A DNA stretch of 64,000 nt from Cognatishimia sp. F0-27 (GCF_020667845.1 NZ_JAFMPQ010000002.1:124001-188000); one strand, 5' to 3'. Counted from the stretch's first letter, positions 52,529-61,636 are shown. The notes: generated by a model not told the origin, from the sequence alone. A program made the numbers and translations.

Positions 52529-53407
52529 TCAGGCCTCTCGCGCGCCGTAATACAGCCCGACCACATGTTCGGCCTCGGCAAAGAACAGCCAGCGCGCCAC
52601 CGCCACACCGGCGACATGGCTGATCACGGCGATGGCGGCGAGCCAATGGGCAAACGGGGCGAGCAGCAGCAGAACCGGCATCAGCATCGCCAGCACAATG
52701 GCAATCATCCGCAGTTTGCGGCCATGTCGGCGCCCGACCACAAAGACCATCTCGCGGGTGAGGTAATTGGACCCGGTATGGGGGGGCTCGAAGGCACGCA
52801 CGGTCCCGATCGTGCCCAGCCCGGTCGCGGTGGCCAGAGTGGTGCCGCTGTCTGCAAGGCGCTTGTCCCCTTCTTGCCACCACCAGAGTTGCAGGCCGCC
52901 CGCAACCACGATCAGCACAAGCGCCACGGTCACGCGGCCCGACAGCAACGCGCCGCCCGCCACGGACCAGGCGACAAACATCGCCGAGGTGGACCAGTGG
53001 TTCCAGCGCGGCACTGTCTTGAGCTGGGCGTAGATCATCGACGTGGTGAACACCGTGGCAAGGCAGAAAACCGCGCCAAGCCAGCCAAGCACGGCCCAAT
53101 GCGCGGAAAAGAAGACCAGACCGAGCGCGTAGAGGCCAAGCGAGACAAGGGCGATCACGGCGCACCAGGCCTCGCGGGACAGCCAGCTCGTGCGCCATTG
53201 GGTGAACGCCTTGATCGCGCGTTCGGGGCGTCCGAGGTGAAAGGTTGAGGACATCAGGCCCCCGATCGCAAGGACATAGCCGATCAGGAAGAAGAAGAAG
53301 GCGGTCCAGCCGGTCGGGGGGGTGGCGTCGAGCCCCAGCCAGAACAGCAGGCCAAAACCCAGACCGGACAGGGTTGTGAAAGCGATGATGCTTGGTGCGG
53401 GATGCAT
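52529..53407 (-). CDS. soeC: Sulfite dehydrogenase membrane anchor SoeC-like (DmsC family)
   Basis: This 292-aa protein has eight or so hydrophobic segments and starts with the DmsC-type MHPAPSIIAFTTLSGLGFG and GYVLAIGGLMSSTFHLGRPE. It anchors the SoeA-SoeB pair to the cytoplasmic face of the inner membrane and passes electrons to quinone. It is the third subunit gene, with a 99-bp gap after soeB. The name rests on subunit context; DmsC-like anchors also serve DMSO or polysulfide reductases. Confidence 0.85.
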   Translation of the reverse strand: MHPAPSIIAFTTLSGLGFGLLFWLGLDATPPTGWTAFFFFLIGYVLAIGGLMSSTFHLGRPERAIKAFTQWRTSWLSREAWCAVIALVSLGLYALGLVFFSAHWAVLGWLGAVFCLATVFTTSMIYAQLKTVPRWNHWSTSAMFVAWSVAGGALLSGRVTVALVLIVVAGGLQLWWWQEGDKRLADSGTTLATATGLGTIGTVRAFEPPHTGSNYLTREMVFVVGRRHGRKLRMIAIVLAMLMPVLLLLAPFAHWLAAIAVISHVAGVAVARWLFFAEAEHVVGLYYGAREA

Positions 53408-53506
53408 GTCAGGGGGTTCTTTCTGGCATCGGTGTGGCGGTGACGCGGGCGGGACGGCCCTTTTTGTGCCGGCGGTGCGCGCGGCGCGGGGCGGCGGGCC
53501 GGCGCA

Positions 53507-54286
53507 TCAACCCTCCTTGCCGGCGCTGTCGCCGGGCAATTTGCCAAGGGCGCGATCGAGCCAGCCGAGAAAGCCGCCCTGCGGTTCGGGGTCGATTGGC
53601 GCGAGCCAAGGGGCGAGCACGTCGGTTTCGCCCTGCCAGCTGTCCTTGGGCCGCGGGGGCAGGTATTTGTTCACCGGTTTGGTTCCTTGCTCGGGCATGA
53701 GGTCCATGCCGCCGCGCGCGGTGCTGAGCTTGCTCACGTGGCTGTCGGGATCGGCGAAATCGCCGAAATGCCGCGCCCCGGAAGGGCAGGTGCGCACGCA
53801 GGCGGGTTCGCGGTCTTCTTCGGGCAGGTTTTCGTTATAGATCCGGTCGACGCAGAGCGTGCATTTCTTCATCACGCCTTCGGCGGCGTCCAGTTCGCGC
53901 GCGCCATAGGGACAGGCCCAAGCGCAGAGACCGCAGCCGATGCAGTCGGTTTCGTTGACCAGAACGATGCCATCCTCGGTGCGCTTGTAGCTTGCGCCGG
54001 TGGGGCAGACCGTCACGCAGGGCGCGTCTTCGCAATGCAGGCAGCTTTTGGGAAAGTGGATGAGCTGCGCCGGGCCGGTGTCGGGCTGGACCTCGTAGCT
54101 GTGGATGCGGTTGAGGAAGGTGCCGGTCGGGTCGGAGCCGTAGGGGTTTTGATCCGAAAGCGGCGCGCCGTAATTCTCGGTGTTCCAGCCTTTGCACGAG
54201 ATCACGCAGGCATGGCAGCCGACACAGGTGTCGAGGTCGATCACGAGACCGAGCTTGCGCGTGGTGCTGTCGGGAAGGGTGGTCAT
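53507..54286 (-). CDS. soeB: Sulfite dehydrogenase iron-sulfur subunit SoeB-like
   Basis: This 259-aa ferredoxin-like protein has four Cys clusters for [4Fe-4S] centres: CVGCHACVISC, CLHCEDAPCVTVC, CIGCGLCAWAC and CTLCVDRI with CVRTC. It relays electrons from SoeA to SoeC. It has no signal peptide, consistent with the cytoplasmic Soe complex. The start ATG at 54286 overlaps the stop of the 45-codon gene upstream (ATGA). Confidence 0.9.
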   Translation of the reverse strand: MTTLPDSTTRKLGLVIDLDTCVGCHACVISCKGWNTENYGAPLSDQNPYGSDPTGTFLNRIHSYEVQPDTGPAQLIHFPKSCLHCEDAPCVTVCPTGASYKRTEDGIVLVNETDCIGCGLCAWACPYGARELDAAEGVMKKCTLCVDRIYNENLPEEDREPACVRTCPSGARHFGDFADPDSHVSKLSTARGGMDLMPEQGTKPVNKYLPPRPKDSWQGETDVLAPWLAPIDPEPQGGFLGWLDRALGKLPGDSAGKEG

Positions 54287-54420
54287 GCGGTCCACTCCTG
54301 CTGCGTTGGGAGTTGGGAGACGGGTTGTTCGGCGTCACGGTCCCAGGTCATCACGAACCAGACGAAGGACGCAACAACCGCGAAGAAGAACAGCGCGATG
54401 GCAAGAAGTGTCAGTTTCAT
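54283..54420 (-). CDS. 45-aa single-pass membrane protein inside the soe operon
   Basis: The frame runs from an ATG at 54420 to a TGA that overlaps the soeB start (ATGA). The product begins MKLTLLAIALFFFAVVASFV, continues WFVMTWDRDAEQPVSQ and ends EWTA. One membrane helix with positive N-terminus and a short hydrophilic C-terminus suggests a small subunit or assembly factor for the Soe complex. I do not know a named family. Translational coupling to soeB is the best evidence that it is real. Confidence 0.65.
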   Translation of the reverse strand: MKLTLLAIALFFFAVVASFVWFVMTWDRDAEQPVSQLPTQQEWTA

Positions 54421-54531
54421 GGCTGTCCTTTCCGGTAGTCCAGAGGCGCCGCTGCCGCGGCACGGGTTTTCAGGCAGTGTCGACGCGTCGCCTCGCGGGC
54501 GCCGGGGGTGCGCCGGGCGGGTGTGGCATGT

Positions 54532-54553
54532 GAGTATTTCCGGACAGAAGAAG
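54532..54553 (+). repeat. GAGTATTTCCGGACAGAAG element, related to the 47512 repeats
   Basis: GAGTATTTCCGG followed by ACAGAAGAAG matches 15 of 21 positions in the GGATATTTCAGGCCCAAAGAA segment found in each copy of the 181-bp duplication. It sits in the 187-bp gap between soeA and the 45-codon gene. A dispersed extragenic element of this lineage is suggested. Confidence 0.4.
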
Positions 54554-54607
54554 CCATGGGGTCGGTCCGGAATAACAGGTGTGCCGCGGATGGCATGTCG
54601 TGTCGTG

Positions 54608-57457
54608 TCATGTGCCGATCCCCCATTTCAGCAGTTTGGGACCTTTGCCGACCGGGCTTTTCTGGGCCGGGAAAGCGGGGAGGCTTTCCTGCGGGGCTTT
54701 CGCCTTTTCCAGTTTCACCCGCAGGTCGAACCACGCGGCCTGCCCCGTGATCGGGTCGGAATTGGACCAGCGCAACCCGTCGCCTTTGGGCGGGAGCAAT
54801 TCGTGGATCAGGTGGTTGAGCAGAAAGCCCTTGGTGGCCTCGGGGGCGTTTTCATCCAGCGCCCAGGCGCCCTTGCGCTTGCCGATGGCGTTCCATGTCC
54901 AGACCGTATCCTTGTTGAGCGCGGCCATATGGGCGGCGGGGACGGTAATCTCGCCGTGGCTCGAGGTGACGCGCACCCAGTCGCCGTCGCGGAGTTTGAG
55001 CTTCTCCCACCAGAAGGTGGGCAGGTAGAGCGGGTTGCGGCCATGGATCTGGCGCAGCCACGCGTTTTGGGAGCCCCAGGAGTGATACATCGCCATGGGG
55101 CGCTGCGTGAGCGCATGGACCGGGAATTCCGCCGGATCCTCATGCGCGTCCGATAGCGGCGCGTACCAGAGCGGCAGCGGGTCCATCGTATGTTTGAGCC
55201 GTTCGCGCAGATGCTCTGGCGGCTGGCGCTCGCCATGGCCTTCGGCGGCGTGCTGAAAGCGGCGCAACGGTTCGGAATAGATCTCGAAGAGGTAAGGGGT
55301 CGGCGCGTCGTAGAGGCCGAGATTGACGGCCCAGTCCTGATAGGCCGCGTTCCACGGTTTGTAGAACTGTGCCTCGTCGGGGATGTGGAAGACCGCGAAG
55401 CCGCCGTTTTCGATATAGCGGTCGATCTGCTGCGGGTTGGGCGCGCCGCGGCCCTCTTCGTCACCATTGCCGCGGAAGCCGGAGAGCGGGCCGATGCCGG
55501 GCTTGCGTTGGTGGTTGGTGATGTAATCGGCGTAATCCGCGTAGAGCGCGTTGCCGTCGGCATCGGTGAAGCCGGGCAGTTTCATGCGGTTGGCCAGATC
55601 GATGAGCACCGACTGGAAGCCGCGCACGCCCGCATGGCCCGGGCGCTCCGGCTCCACCACCGGCCAGCGGATCGCGTCGGCGGCGGCTTCGGGTTCGGAG
55701 ATCGGACGGTCGAGCAGCGAGATGCAGTCGTGGCGCTCGAGATAGGTGGTGTCGGGCAGGATCAGGTCGGCATAGGCGACCATCTCGGAGCTGTAACTGT
55801 CGGAATAGATGATGTTGGGGATGACATAATCGCCGTTCTCATCGGTGTCGGACAGCATCTCCATCACGCCGCGGGAGTTCATCGAGGAGTTCCACGCCAT
55901 GTTGGCCATGTAGAGAAACAGCGTGTCGATCTTGTAGGGATCGCCCGCATGCGCGTTGGAGATCACCATATGCATCAGCCCGTGGGCGGAGAGCGGGTTT
56001 TCCCAGGTAAACGCCTTGTCTATCCGGATCGGGTTGTTGTCGGCGTCGAGTGCGAGGTCGGCGGGCCCGTGGGGGTAGCCGAGATGCGGGCCGTCGAGCG
56101 GTTTGCCCGGGGCGGCGGTGAAATGCGGTTTGGGATGGGCGGTGGCGGGCTTGGGGTAGGGCGGCTTGAAGCGGAACCCGCCGGGGACCTCGACCGTGCC
56201 GAGGATGATCTGGAGGATGTGCAGCGCACGGCAGGTCTGGAAGCCGTTGGAATGGGCGGAGATGCCGCGCATGGCGTGCATGGAGACCGGGCGGCCGAGC
56301 ATCTTCTCGTGCCGGTTGCCGCGGAAATCGGTCCATGGCTGATCCAGCTCGAAGGCCTCGTCGAAGGCGACGCGGGCCAGTTCGGAGGCGATGCGGCGGA
56401 TGCGGGCAGGCTCAAGCCCGCATTTCGGCCCGACGGTGTCTGGGTCGTATTGCGGGTCGAGGTAACGCTCGGCCATGGCGGCGAGCACGGTGCGGTGCGT
56501 GATGCCGTCACGGGTGAGCGTGCCGGAGAGGTCGGGCTCGACGCCGTGCCCATCGAAGGCGGCGGGCGCGCCGGTCTTGCGGTCGATCACGATCAGCTTG
56601 CCGTCGCCGTCGCGCAGCAGCATGCCCTTGGTGGGCGAGTTGGGATCCGCGTCGATCAGCGCGGGGGCGTTGGTGAAGCTGGCCAGATAGATGAGGTCGA
56701 TCCGGCCCGCTTTCATCAGGCAGTGGATCAGCGACAGGATGAACAGGCCATCGGTGCCCGGTGTGATGCCGACCCATTCATCGCTCACGGCGTTATAGCC
56801 GGTGCGGATCGGGTTGACGCCGATCACCTTGGCGCCGCGTTCCTTGAGCCGCCCGAGACCCATCTTGATCGGGTTGCTGTCATGGTCCTCGGCGACGCCG
56901 AAAAGCATGAAGAGCTTGGTGCGTTCCCAATCCGGCGCGCCGAATTCCCAGAACGCGCCGCCCATCGTGTAGATGCCCGCCGTGGCCATGTTAACCGAGC
57001 AAAAGCCGCCATGGGCGGCGAAGTTGGGCGTGCCGAATTGCTGCGCCCAGAGGCCGGTGAAGCTTTGCGACTGGTCGCGCCCGGTGAAGAAGGCGAGCTT
57101 TTCGGGGGCCGTGTCGCGCAGCGGTTTGAGCCAGGACACCGCCGTCTCAAGCGCCTCGTCCCAAGAGATTTCCTCGAACTCACCGGAGCCGCGCGGGCCG
57201 ACACGCTTCATCGGGGCCTTGAGGCGCGAGGGGGCGTTGTGCTGCATGATCCCCGCAGAGCCCTTGGCGCAGAGCACGCCGCGATTGACCGGGTGGTCGC
57301 GGTTGCCTTCGATATAGGCGACCTGTTTCTTGCCGTCGGGGCCGTCCTTCATATGCACGTTGATGCCGCAGCGGCAGGCGCACATGTAGCAGGTCGTCTT
57401 GCGGATCTCGTCGGAGACCTTCGGGGAAAGCTCAAGCGTCGGGTTGGGGGCGGTCAT
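54608..57457 (-). CDS. soeA: Sulfite dehydrogenase catalytic molybdopterin subunit SoeA-like
   Basis: This 949-aa DMSO-reductase-superfamily enzyme has an N-terminal [4Fe-4S] site (CYMCACRCGINVHM with a later Cys in GVLCAKGSAG) and the bis-MGD domains, including FTGRDQSQSFTGLWAQQFG and VNPIRTGYN. There is no twin-arginine signal, so it stays in the cytoplasm, as described for SoeA of Allochromatium and Ruegeria. It oxidises sulfite to sulfate. The xsc, ackA and pta genes nearby release sulfite from sulfonates, which supports this over other members of the superfamily. It is the first gene of soeA-small-soeB-soeC, divergent from pta. Confidence 0.87.
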   Translation of the reverse strand: MTAPNPTLELSPKVSDEIRKTTCYMCACRCGINVHMKDGPDGKKQVAYIEGNRDHPVNRGVLCAKGSAGIMQHNAPSRLKAPMKRVGPRGSGEFEEISWDEALETAVSWLKPLRDTAPEKLAFFTGRDQSQSFTGLWAQQFGTPNFAAHGGFCSVNMATAGIYTMGGAFWEFGAPDWERTKLFMLFGVAEDHDSNPIKMGLGRLKERGAKVIGVNPIRTGYNAVSDEWVGITPGTDGLFILSLIHCLMKAGRIDLIYLASFTNAPALIDADPNSPTKGMLLRDGDGKLIVIDRKTGAPAAFDGHGVEPDLSGTLTRDGITHRTVLAAMAERYLDPQYDPDTVGPKCGLEPARIRRIASELARVAFDEAFELDQPWTDFRGNRHEKMLGRPVSMHAMRGISAHSNGFQTCRALHILQIILGTVEVPGGFRFKPPYPKPATAHPKPHFTAAPGKPLDGPHLGYPHGPADLALDADNNPIRIDKAFTWENPLSAHGLMHMVISNAHAGDPYKIDTLFLYMANMAWNSSMNSRGVMEMLSDTDENGDYVIPNIIYSDSYSSEMVAYADLILPDTTYLERHDCISLLDRPISEPEAAADAIRWPVVEPERPGHAGVRGFQSVLIDLANRMKLPGFTDADGNALYADYADYITNHQRKPGIGPLSGFRGNGDEEGRGAPNPQQIDRYIENGGFAVFHIPDEAQFYKPWNAAYQDWAVNLGLYDAPTPYLFEIYSEPLRRFQHAAEGHGERQPPEHLRERLKHTMDPLPLWYAPLSDAHEDPAEFPVHALTQRPMAMYHSWGSQNAWLRQIHGRNPLYLPTFWWEKLKLRDGDWVRVTSSHGEITVPAAHMAALNKDTVWTWNAIGKRKGAWALDENAPEATKGFLLNHLIHELLPPKGDGLRWSNSDPITGQAAWFDLRVKLEKAKAPQESLPAFPAQKSPVGKGPKLLKWGIGT

Positions 57458-57502
57458 GGCGGGGCTCCTGTCCTTGGGCTTACGCTTGCAGGCTGCGGAA
57501 GA

Positions 57503-57520
57503 GATGTAAACGCTTACATC
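57503..57520 (+). promoter_or_regulatory. LacI-type palindrome between soeA and pta
   Basis: GATGTAA-ACGC-TTACATC is a perfect 18-bp inverted repeat. Its core TGTAAACGCTTACA matches the general LacI/GalR-family operator pattern. It lies between the divergent soeA (start 57457) and pta (start 57631), so one regulator could control both. No LacI-type gene is in the window. Confidence 0.6.
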
Positions 57521-57630
57521 CCTTCATCGCAAGGCTTTGTTGCGTGGGGCGGTCGTGCGGCGCAGCGATTGGTTGACGCGCCGGCGTGCGCGGCGTTTTC
57601 TGGCACGGTGCGAAATCGCGAGGAGCCGAA

Positions 57631-58458
57631 ATGAGCCGTTTGCCGCGTGTTGTCTTTCCCGAGATCGAAGAACCGCGCGTGGCGGACGCGGTTGCGGCAA
57701 TCGCGGCCGAGGGGTTCGCGGAGCCGGTCGCGCTCACACGGCCCAGCGATGCCCAGATCGAGGCGCTTGTGACGGCGCGGGGCATGAAGCCGGCCCTGGC
57801 GCGACGGCTGCTTGCGAAACCGCTATATGGCGCGGCGGCGATGGTGGCGGCGGGCGAAGCGGACGCGATGGTGGCCGGGGCGGATGTGCCCACGCGGCGC
57901 GTGATCGAAGCGGCGTCCATGGTGATCGGGTTGGCGGATGGCGTGAGCCTGCCGTCCTCGTGTTTCCTGATGCGCTTTGCGGATGGGCGGGACATGGTCT
58001 TTGCCGATTGCGCGGTCAATGTCGACCCGGACGCCGAGGGGCTTGCGGCGATTGCCCGCGCGTCCGCGGTGACGGGGGCGGCGTTGCTCGGCGAGGCGCG
58101 GGTGGCGCTCTTGTCATACTCGACCGGGGCCAGCGGCAGCGGCGCAAGCGTCGCACGTGTCCGCGCGGCGGCGGCGGCGACAGGCTTTGCCGGGCCGCTG
58201 CAGGCGGATGCAGCGCTCAACGCAACGATTGCGGGGAAAAAGGGCGTTGCAGGCGGGGATGCCAACGTCTTGATCTTTCCGGATCTGGATGCCGGCAACA
58301 TCGCATACAAGCTGTGCCAGGAACTGGCCGGGGCGCAGGCCATCGGCCCGATCCTGCAGGGGTTCCGCAAGCCAGTCTGTGACCTGTCACGCGGGGCGCG
58401 CGTGGACGATATCGTCGAGTCGACACGGATCACCATAGCCCTCGCGTCGCGGGACTGA
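57631..58458 (+). CDS. pta: Phosphate acetyltransferase
   Basis: This 275-aa protein consists of the PTA/PTB domain only, with VVFPEIEEPRVADAV, ADAMVAGADVPTRRVIEAA, LLSYSTGASGSG and NVLIFPDLDAGNIAYKL. It is slightly shorter than typical (about 310-330 aa) and lacks the N-terminal domains of the long E. coli type. It converts acetyl phosphate, the Xsc product, to acetyl-CoA. AGGAG precedes the ATG at 57631. It converges with ackA and diverges from soeA. Confidence 0.9.
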   Translation: MSRLPRVVFPEIEEPRVADAVAAIAAEGFAEPVALTRPSDAQIEALVTARGMKPALARRLLAKPLYGAAAMVAAGEADAMVAGADVPTRRVIEAASMVIGLADGVSLPSSCFLMRFADGRDMVFADCAVNVDPDAEGLAAIARASAVTGAALLGEARVALLSYSTGASGSGASVARVRAAAAATGFAGPLQADAALNATIAGKKGVAGGDANVLIFPDLDAGNIAYKLCQELAGAQAIGPILQGFRKPVCDLSRGARVDDIVESTRITIALASRD

Positions 58459-58553
58459 CCCCGGTCTGGTCGGGGCATGTGTGGTCCGGGGCCGGGTATC
58501 GGGATGTCGACACAAGAAAAAACCGCTGGCATGGGCGGCAGTATAGCCCGGCT

Positions 58554-59714
58554 TTACCCATTGTCTTGCAGGATTGCGCGGGCATTGCGGGCAATTTCAC
58601 GTTCTTCTTCGGCGGGGACGATCCAGACGGCGATCCGGCTGTCGGGGCCATGCAGCGTGGGCGCGTTGGCGGTGTTGGCCGCGTCGTCGAGCGTGGCGCC
58701 GAGCCAGTCGAGACCGGCGATGATGCGCGCGCGCACCTCGGCGGCATTCTCGCCGATCCCGCCGGTGAAGGCGACCGCGTCGCAGCCCTGCATCGCGGCG
58801 ATGAGCGAGCCTGCATGGCGCAGCGACCAGTAGCAGAAATGCGCGACGGCAAAAGCCGCTTCGGGGGAAGGGTCCTGCATCAGGCGGCGCATGTCGGATT
58901 TGCCGCCGGACAGCCCGAGCAGTCCTGATTCCTGATTGAGGATTTCCTTGGTGCGGGCAAGCCCGTTGTCTTCGACCAGCTTGAGCACCGCGTTGGCGTC
59001 GATCCCGCCCGAACGGGTGCCCATCGTCAGGCCGTCGAGCGGCGAATAGCCCATCGTCGTGGCGACCGACCGGCCGCCGCGGATGGCGCAGAGCGACGCG
59101 CCGTTGCCAAGGTGAAACGCAAGCAGCCGGTCCGGGAGCGGGTGGCCCGAAATCTCGGGCAGGCGGCGGGTCAGGGACGCATAGCTCAGCCCGTGAAAAC
59201 CATAGCGGCGGATGCCCTTGGTCTCGGGCAGGGAGGGGATCGCGTAGCGCGTGGCGACCTCTGGATTGGTGGCATGGAACGCGGTGTCGAAACTGGCATA
59301 TTGCGGCAAGCCCGGCGCCAGCGCCGAAATGCTGTCGATCGCGGCAAGATGATGCGGGTTGTGCAGCGGCGCCAGAGGCGTGCAGGAGGCAATCTCTGCG
59401 CGCGTTTTGGCCGTAATCCGGACCGGGCCGGACAGGCTCGCGCCCCCATGCACCACGCGGTGGGCGGCGGCACGAAAGGACGACAAGGGATAGCCGCATG
59501 CGCCCAGCCGCTCGATCAGAGCGCCAAGTGCGGTGCGGTGATCCGGCAGCGGCAGCGCTTCATGCGTGCCGCCCAGACGGATCGCGGAGGCCCCGCCGAT
59601 GGCCTCCGCCATGCCCGTGATGCACTCCGTCAGCGCATCGTCGAACACCGCCAGTTTGATCGAGGACGAGCCCGCGTTCAGCACCAGAATCCGGTCTGTT
59701 TCGGGCGCGCCCAT
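58554..59714 (-). CDS. ackA: Acetate kinase
   Basis: This 386-aa enzyme has LVLNAGSSSIKLAVFD at the start, RVVHGG, FDTAFHA, FHLGNGASLCAI, GLTMGTRSGGIDA and FTGGIGENAAEVR, the full acetate-kinase set. It interconverts acetyl phosphate and acetate with ADP/ATP. It follows xsc by 5 nt on the same strand, so the kinase can draw ATP directly from the acetyl phosphate made by Xsc, while pta offers the acetyl-CoA route. Confidence 0.93.
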   Translation of the reverse strand: MGAPETDRILVLNAGSSSIKLAVFDDALTECITGMAEAIGGASAIRLGGTHEALPLPDHRTALGALIERLGACGYPLSSFRAAAHRVVHGGASLSGPVRITAKTRAEIASCTPLAPLHNPHHLAAIDSISALAPGLPQYASFDTAFHATNPEVATRYAIPSLPETKGIRRYGFHGLSYASLTRRLPEISGHPLPDRLLAFHLGNGASLCAIRGGRSVATTMGYSPLDGLTMGTRSGGIDANAVLKLVEDNGLARTKEILNQESGLLGLSGGKSDMRRLMQDPSPEAAFAVAHFCYWSLRHAGSLIAAMQGCDAVAFTGGIGENAAEVRARIIAGLDWLGATLDDAANTANAPTLHGPDSRIAVWIVPAEEEREIARNARAILQDNG

Positions 59715-59719
59715 GCTGA

Positions 59720-61492
59720 TTACTCCGCGGCCATGTCTTCGCGCGAGATCCCCGCCACGGAGACCGGCTTTTTCATCGCGTCGCGACGGAACGGCTCGCC
59801 GAGCTCCTGGTTGATCATGGCTTCGATCAGGGTCGTCTTGCCATGTTTCATCTGGTCCTCGATCGCCGTGTTCAGCGCCTCGGTCAGCTCGTCCATGGTG
59901 CGCGCCACCACGCCTTGCAGGCCGCAGGCCTTGGCGATGCCGGCATAGGACACTTGTTCGTCAAGCTCGGTGCCGACGAAATTGTCGTCGAACCACAGGG
60001 TCGAGTTCCGCTTCTCCGCGCCCCACTGGTAGTTGCGGAAAACGATCTGGGTGATGGCGGGCCAGTCGCCGCGGCCAATTGCCGTCAGCTCGTTGACCGC
60101 GATGCCGAAGGCGCCGTCACCGGCAAAGCCCACAACCGGCACGTCGGGCTGGCCGATCTTGGCGCCGACGATGGCGGGCAGACCGTAGCCGCAAGGACCG
60201 AAGAGGCCCGGTGCGAGATATTTGCGGCCCTCGTCGAAATCGGGATAGGCGTTGCCGATGGCACAGTTGTTGCCGATGTCGGAGGAAATGATCGCCTCGC
60301 GCGGGAGCGCCTGCTGGATCGCGCGCCACGCCATGCGGGGGCTCATCCAGTCGGGCTTGGCCTTGCGCGCGCGCTCGTTCCATGTGGTGCCGGGGTCGTC
60401 CTCCTCGTGGGTGAGAGAGGTCAGTTCCTGCGCCCAGCGCGACTTGGTCTCGGCGATCCGGGCACGGCGCGCCTCGCGGCCCGCGTCGCCCGCGTCATCC
60501 GCAAGCTGGCGCAGGATGCCCTTGGCCACCTTTGCCGCGTCGCCAACGATGCCCACGGTCACTTTCTTGGTGAGGCCGATGCGGTCGGGGTTGATATCGA
60601 CCTGAATGATGGTCGCATCGGCGGGCCAGTATTCCATGCCATAGCCGGGCAGGGTCGAGAACGGGTTCAGCCGCGTGCCGAGGCAAAGCACCACGTCGGC
60701 GTCCTTGATCAGCTCCATCCCGGCCTTGGAGCCATTGTAGCCCAGCGGTCCGGCAAAGAGCGGATGCGAGCCGGGGAAAGCGTCATTGTGTTGATAGCCG
60801 ACGCAAACCGGTGCATCGAGCCGTTCGGCCAGCGCCTTGGAGGCCTCGATGCCGCCATTGGAGAGCACAACGCCCGCGCCATTGAGGATCACCGGGTTCT
60901 TGGCGGTCGAGAGCAGTTCCGCGGCTTTCGCGACGGAGTTTTCACCGCCGGGCGAGACTTCGAACTCGATCGGATCGGGGATCGCGATGTCGACCACCTG
61001 GGTCCAGAAATCGCGCGGGATGTTGATCTGGGCCGGGCCGGAGAGGCGCTTGGCTTGGGAGATCACGCGGGTCAGCACCTCTGCGACTCGGGAAGGGTCG
61101 CGGACCTCTTCCTGATAGGCGACCATGTCCTCGAAAAGCTTCATCTGCTCGACTTCCTGAAAACCGCCCTGACCGATGGTCTTGTTGGCGGCCTGCGGCG
61201 TGACCAGAAGCAGCGGCGTGTGGTTCCAGTAGGCGGTTTTGACGGCGGTCACGAAGTTGGTGATTCCGGGGCCGTTCTGCGCGATCATCATCGACATCTT
61301 GCCGGTCGCACGGGTGTAGCCGTCGGACATGAACCCGGCTGAGCCTTCATGGGCGCAGTCCCAGAACTTGATGCCTGCGGCGGGAAACAGGTCGGAAATC
61401 GGCATCATGGCGGAGCCGATGATCCCGAAAGCGTTGTCGATCCCGTGGCGTTGCAGAACTTTGACGAAAGCTTCCTCGGTGGTCATCTTCAT
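59720..61492 (-). CDS. xsc: Sulfoacetaldehyde acetyltransferase
   Basis: This 590-aa thiamine-diphosphate enzyme has the three ThDP domains: an N-terminal part with GIDNAFGIIGSAMMPISDLF, a central domain, and a C-terminal part with the cofactor motif GDGAFGIAVNELTAIGRGDW ending in an Asn. The segments NYQWGAEKRNSTLWFDDNFV and GYGLPAIVGAKIGQPD are typical of Xsc. It cleaves sulfoacetaldehyde with phosphate to acetyl phosphate and sulfite, the key step of taurine/sulfoacetate-type degradation. The ATG at 61492 (MKMTTEEAF) gives the family length. Upstream feeder genes (taurine aminotransferase or dehydrogenase) are not here. Confidence 0.94.
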   Translation of the reverse strand: MKMTTEEAFVKVLQRHGIDNAFGIIGSAMMPISDLFPAAGIKFWDCAHEGSAGFMSDGYTRATGKMSMMIAQNGPGITNFVTAVKTAYWNHTPLLLVTPQAANKTIGQGGFQEVEQMKLFEDMVAYQEEVRDPSRVAEVLTRVISQAKRLSGPAQINIPRDFWTQVVDIAIPDPIEFEVSPGGENSVAKAAELLSTAKNPVILNGAGVVLSNGGIEASKALAERLDAPVCVGYQHNDAFPGSHPLFAGPLGYNGSKAGMELIKDADVVLCLGTRLNPFSTLPGYGMEYWPADATIIQVDINPDRIGLTKKVTVGIVGDAAKVAKGILRQLADDAGDAGREARRARIAETKSRWAQELTSLTHEEDDPGTTWNERARKAKPDWMSPRMAWRAIQQALPREAIISSDIGNNCAIGNAYPDFDEGRKYLAPGLFGPCGYGLPAIVGAKIGQPDVPVVGFAGDGAFGIAVNELTAIGRGDWPAITQIVFRNYQWGAEKRNSTLWFDDNFVGTELDEQVSYAGIAKACGLQGVVARTMDELTEALNTAIEDQMKHGKTTLIEAMINQELGEPFRRDAMKKPVSVAGISREDMAAE

Positions 61493-61636
61493 GGCAGGCG
61501 GTCCTCGATGTCGAAAAAAGGAAAAAACGGGCGTCCTCGCCCGCATGGGATTGCGCGGCAACATACCGATCCCGCCAAGCAGCGGTTAGGGCCAGTGTTT
61601 TCCATGGCATAATGCCAGAATCCACCAGTTTCAAAA

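Noticed and set aside
55190-57634. 814-codon plus-strand frame
   Set aside because: It is antisense to soeA, which has the cysteine and molybdopterin motifs; the frame has none.
58459-58475. Terminator hairpin after pta (CCCCG/CGGGG)
   Set aside because: Only five-base arms, no T-run; too weak to list as a feature.
59843-61342. 499-codon plus-strand frame
   Set aside because: It is antisense to xsc, which has full thiamine-diphosphate enzyme motifs.
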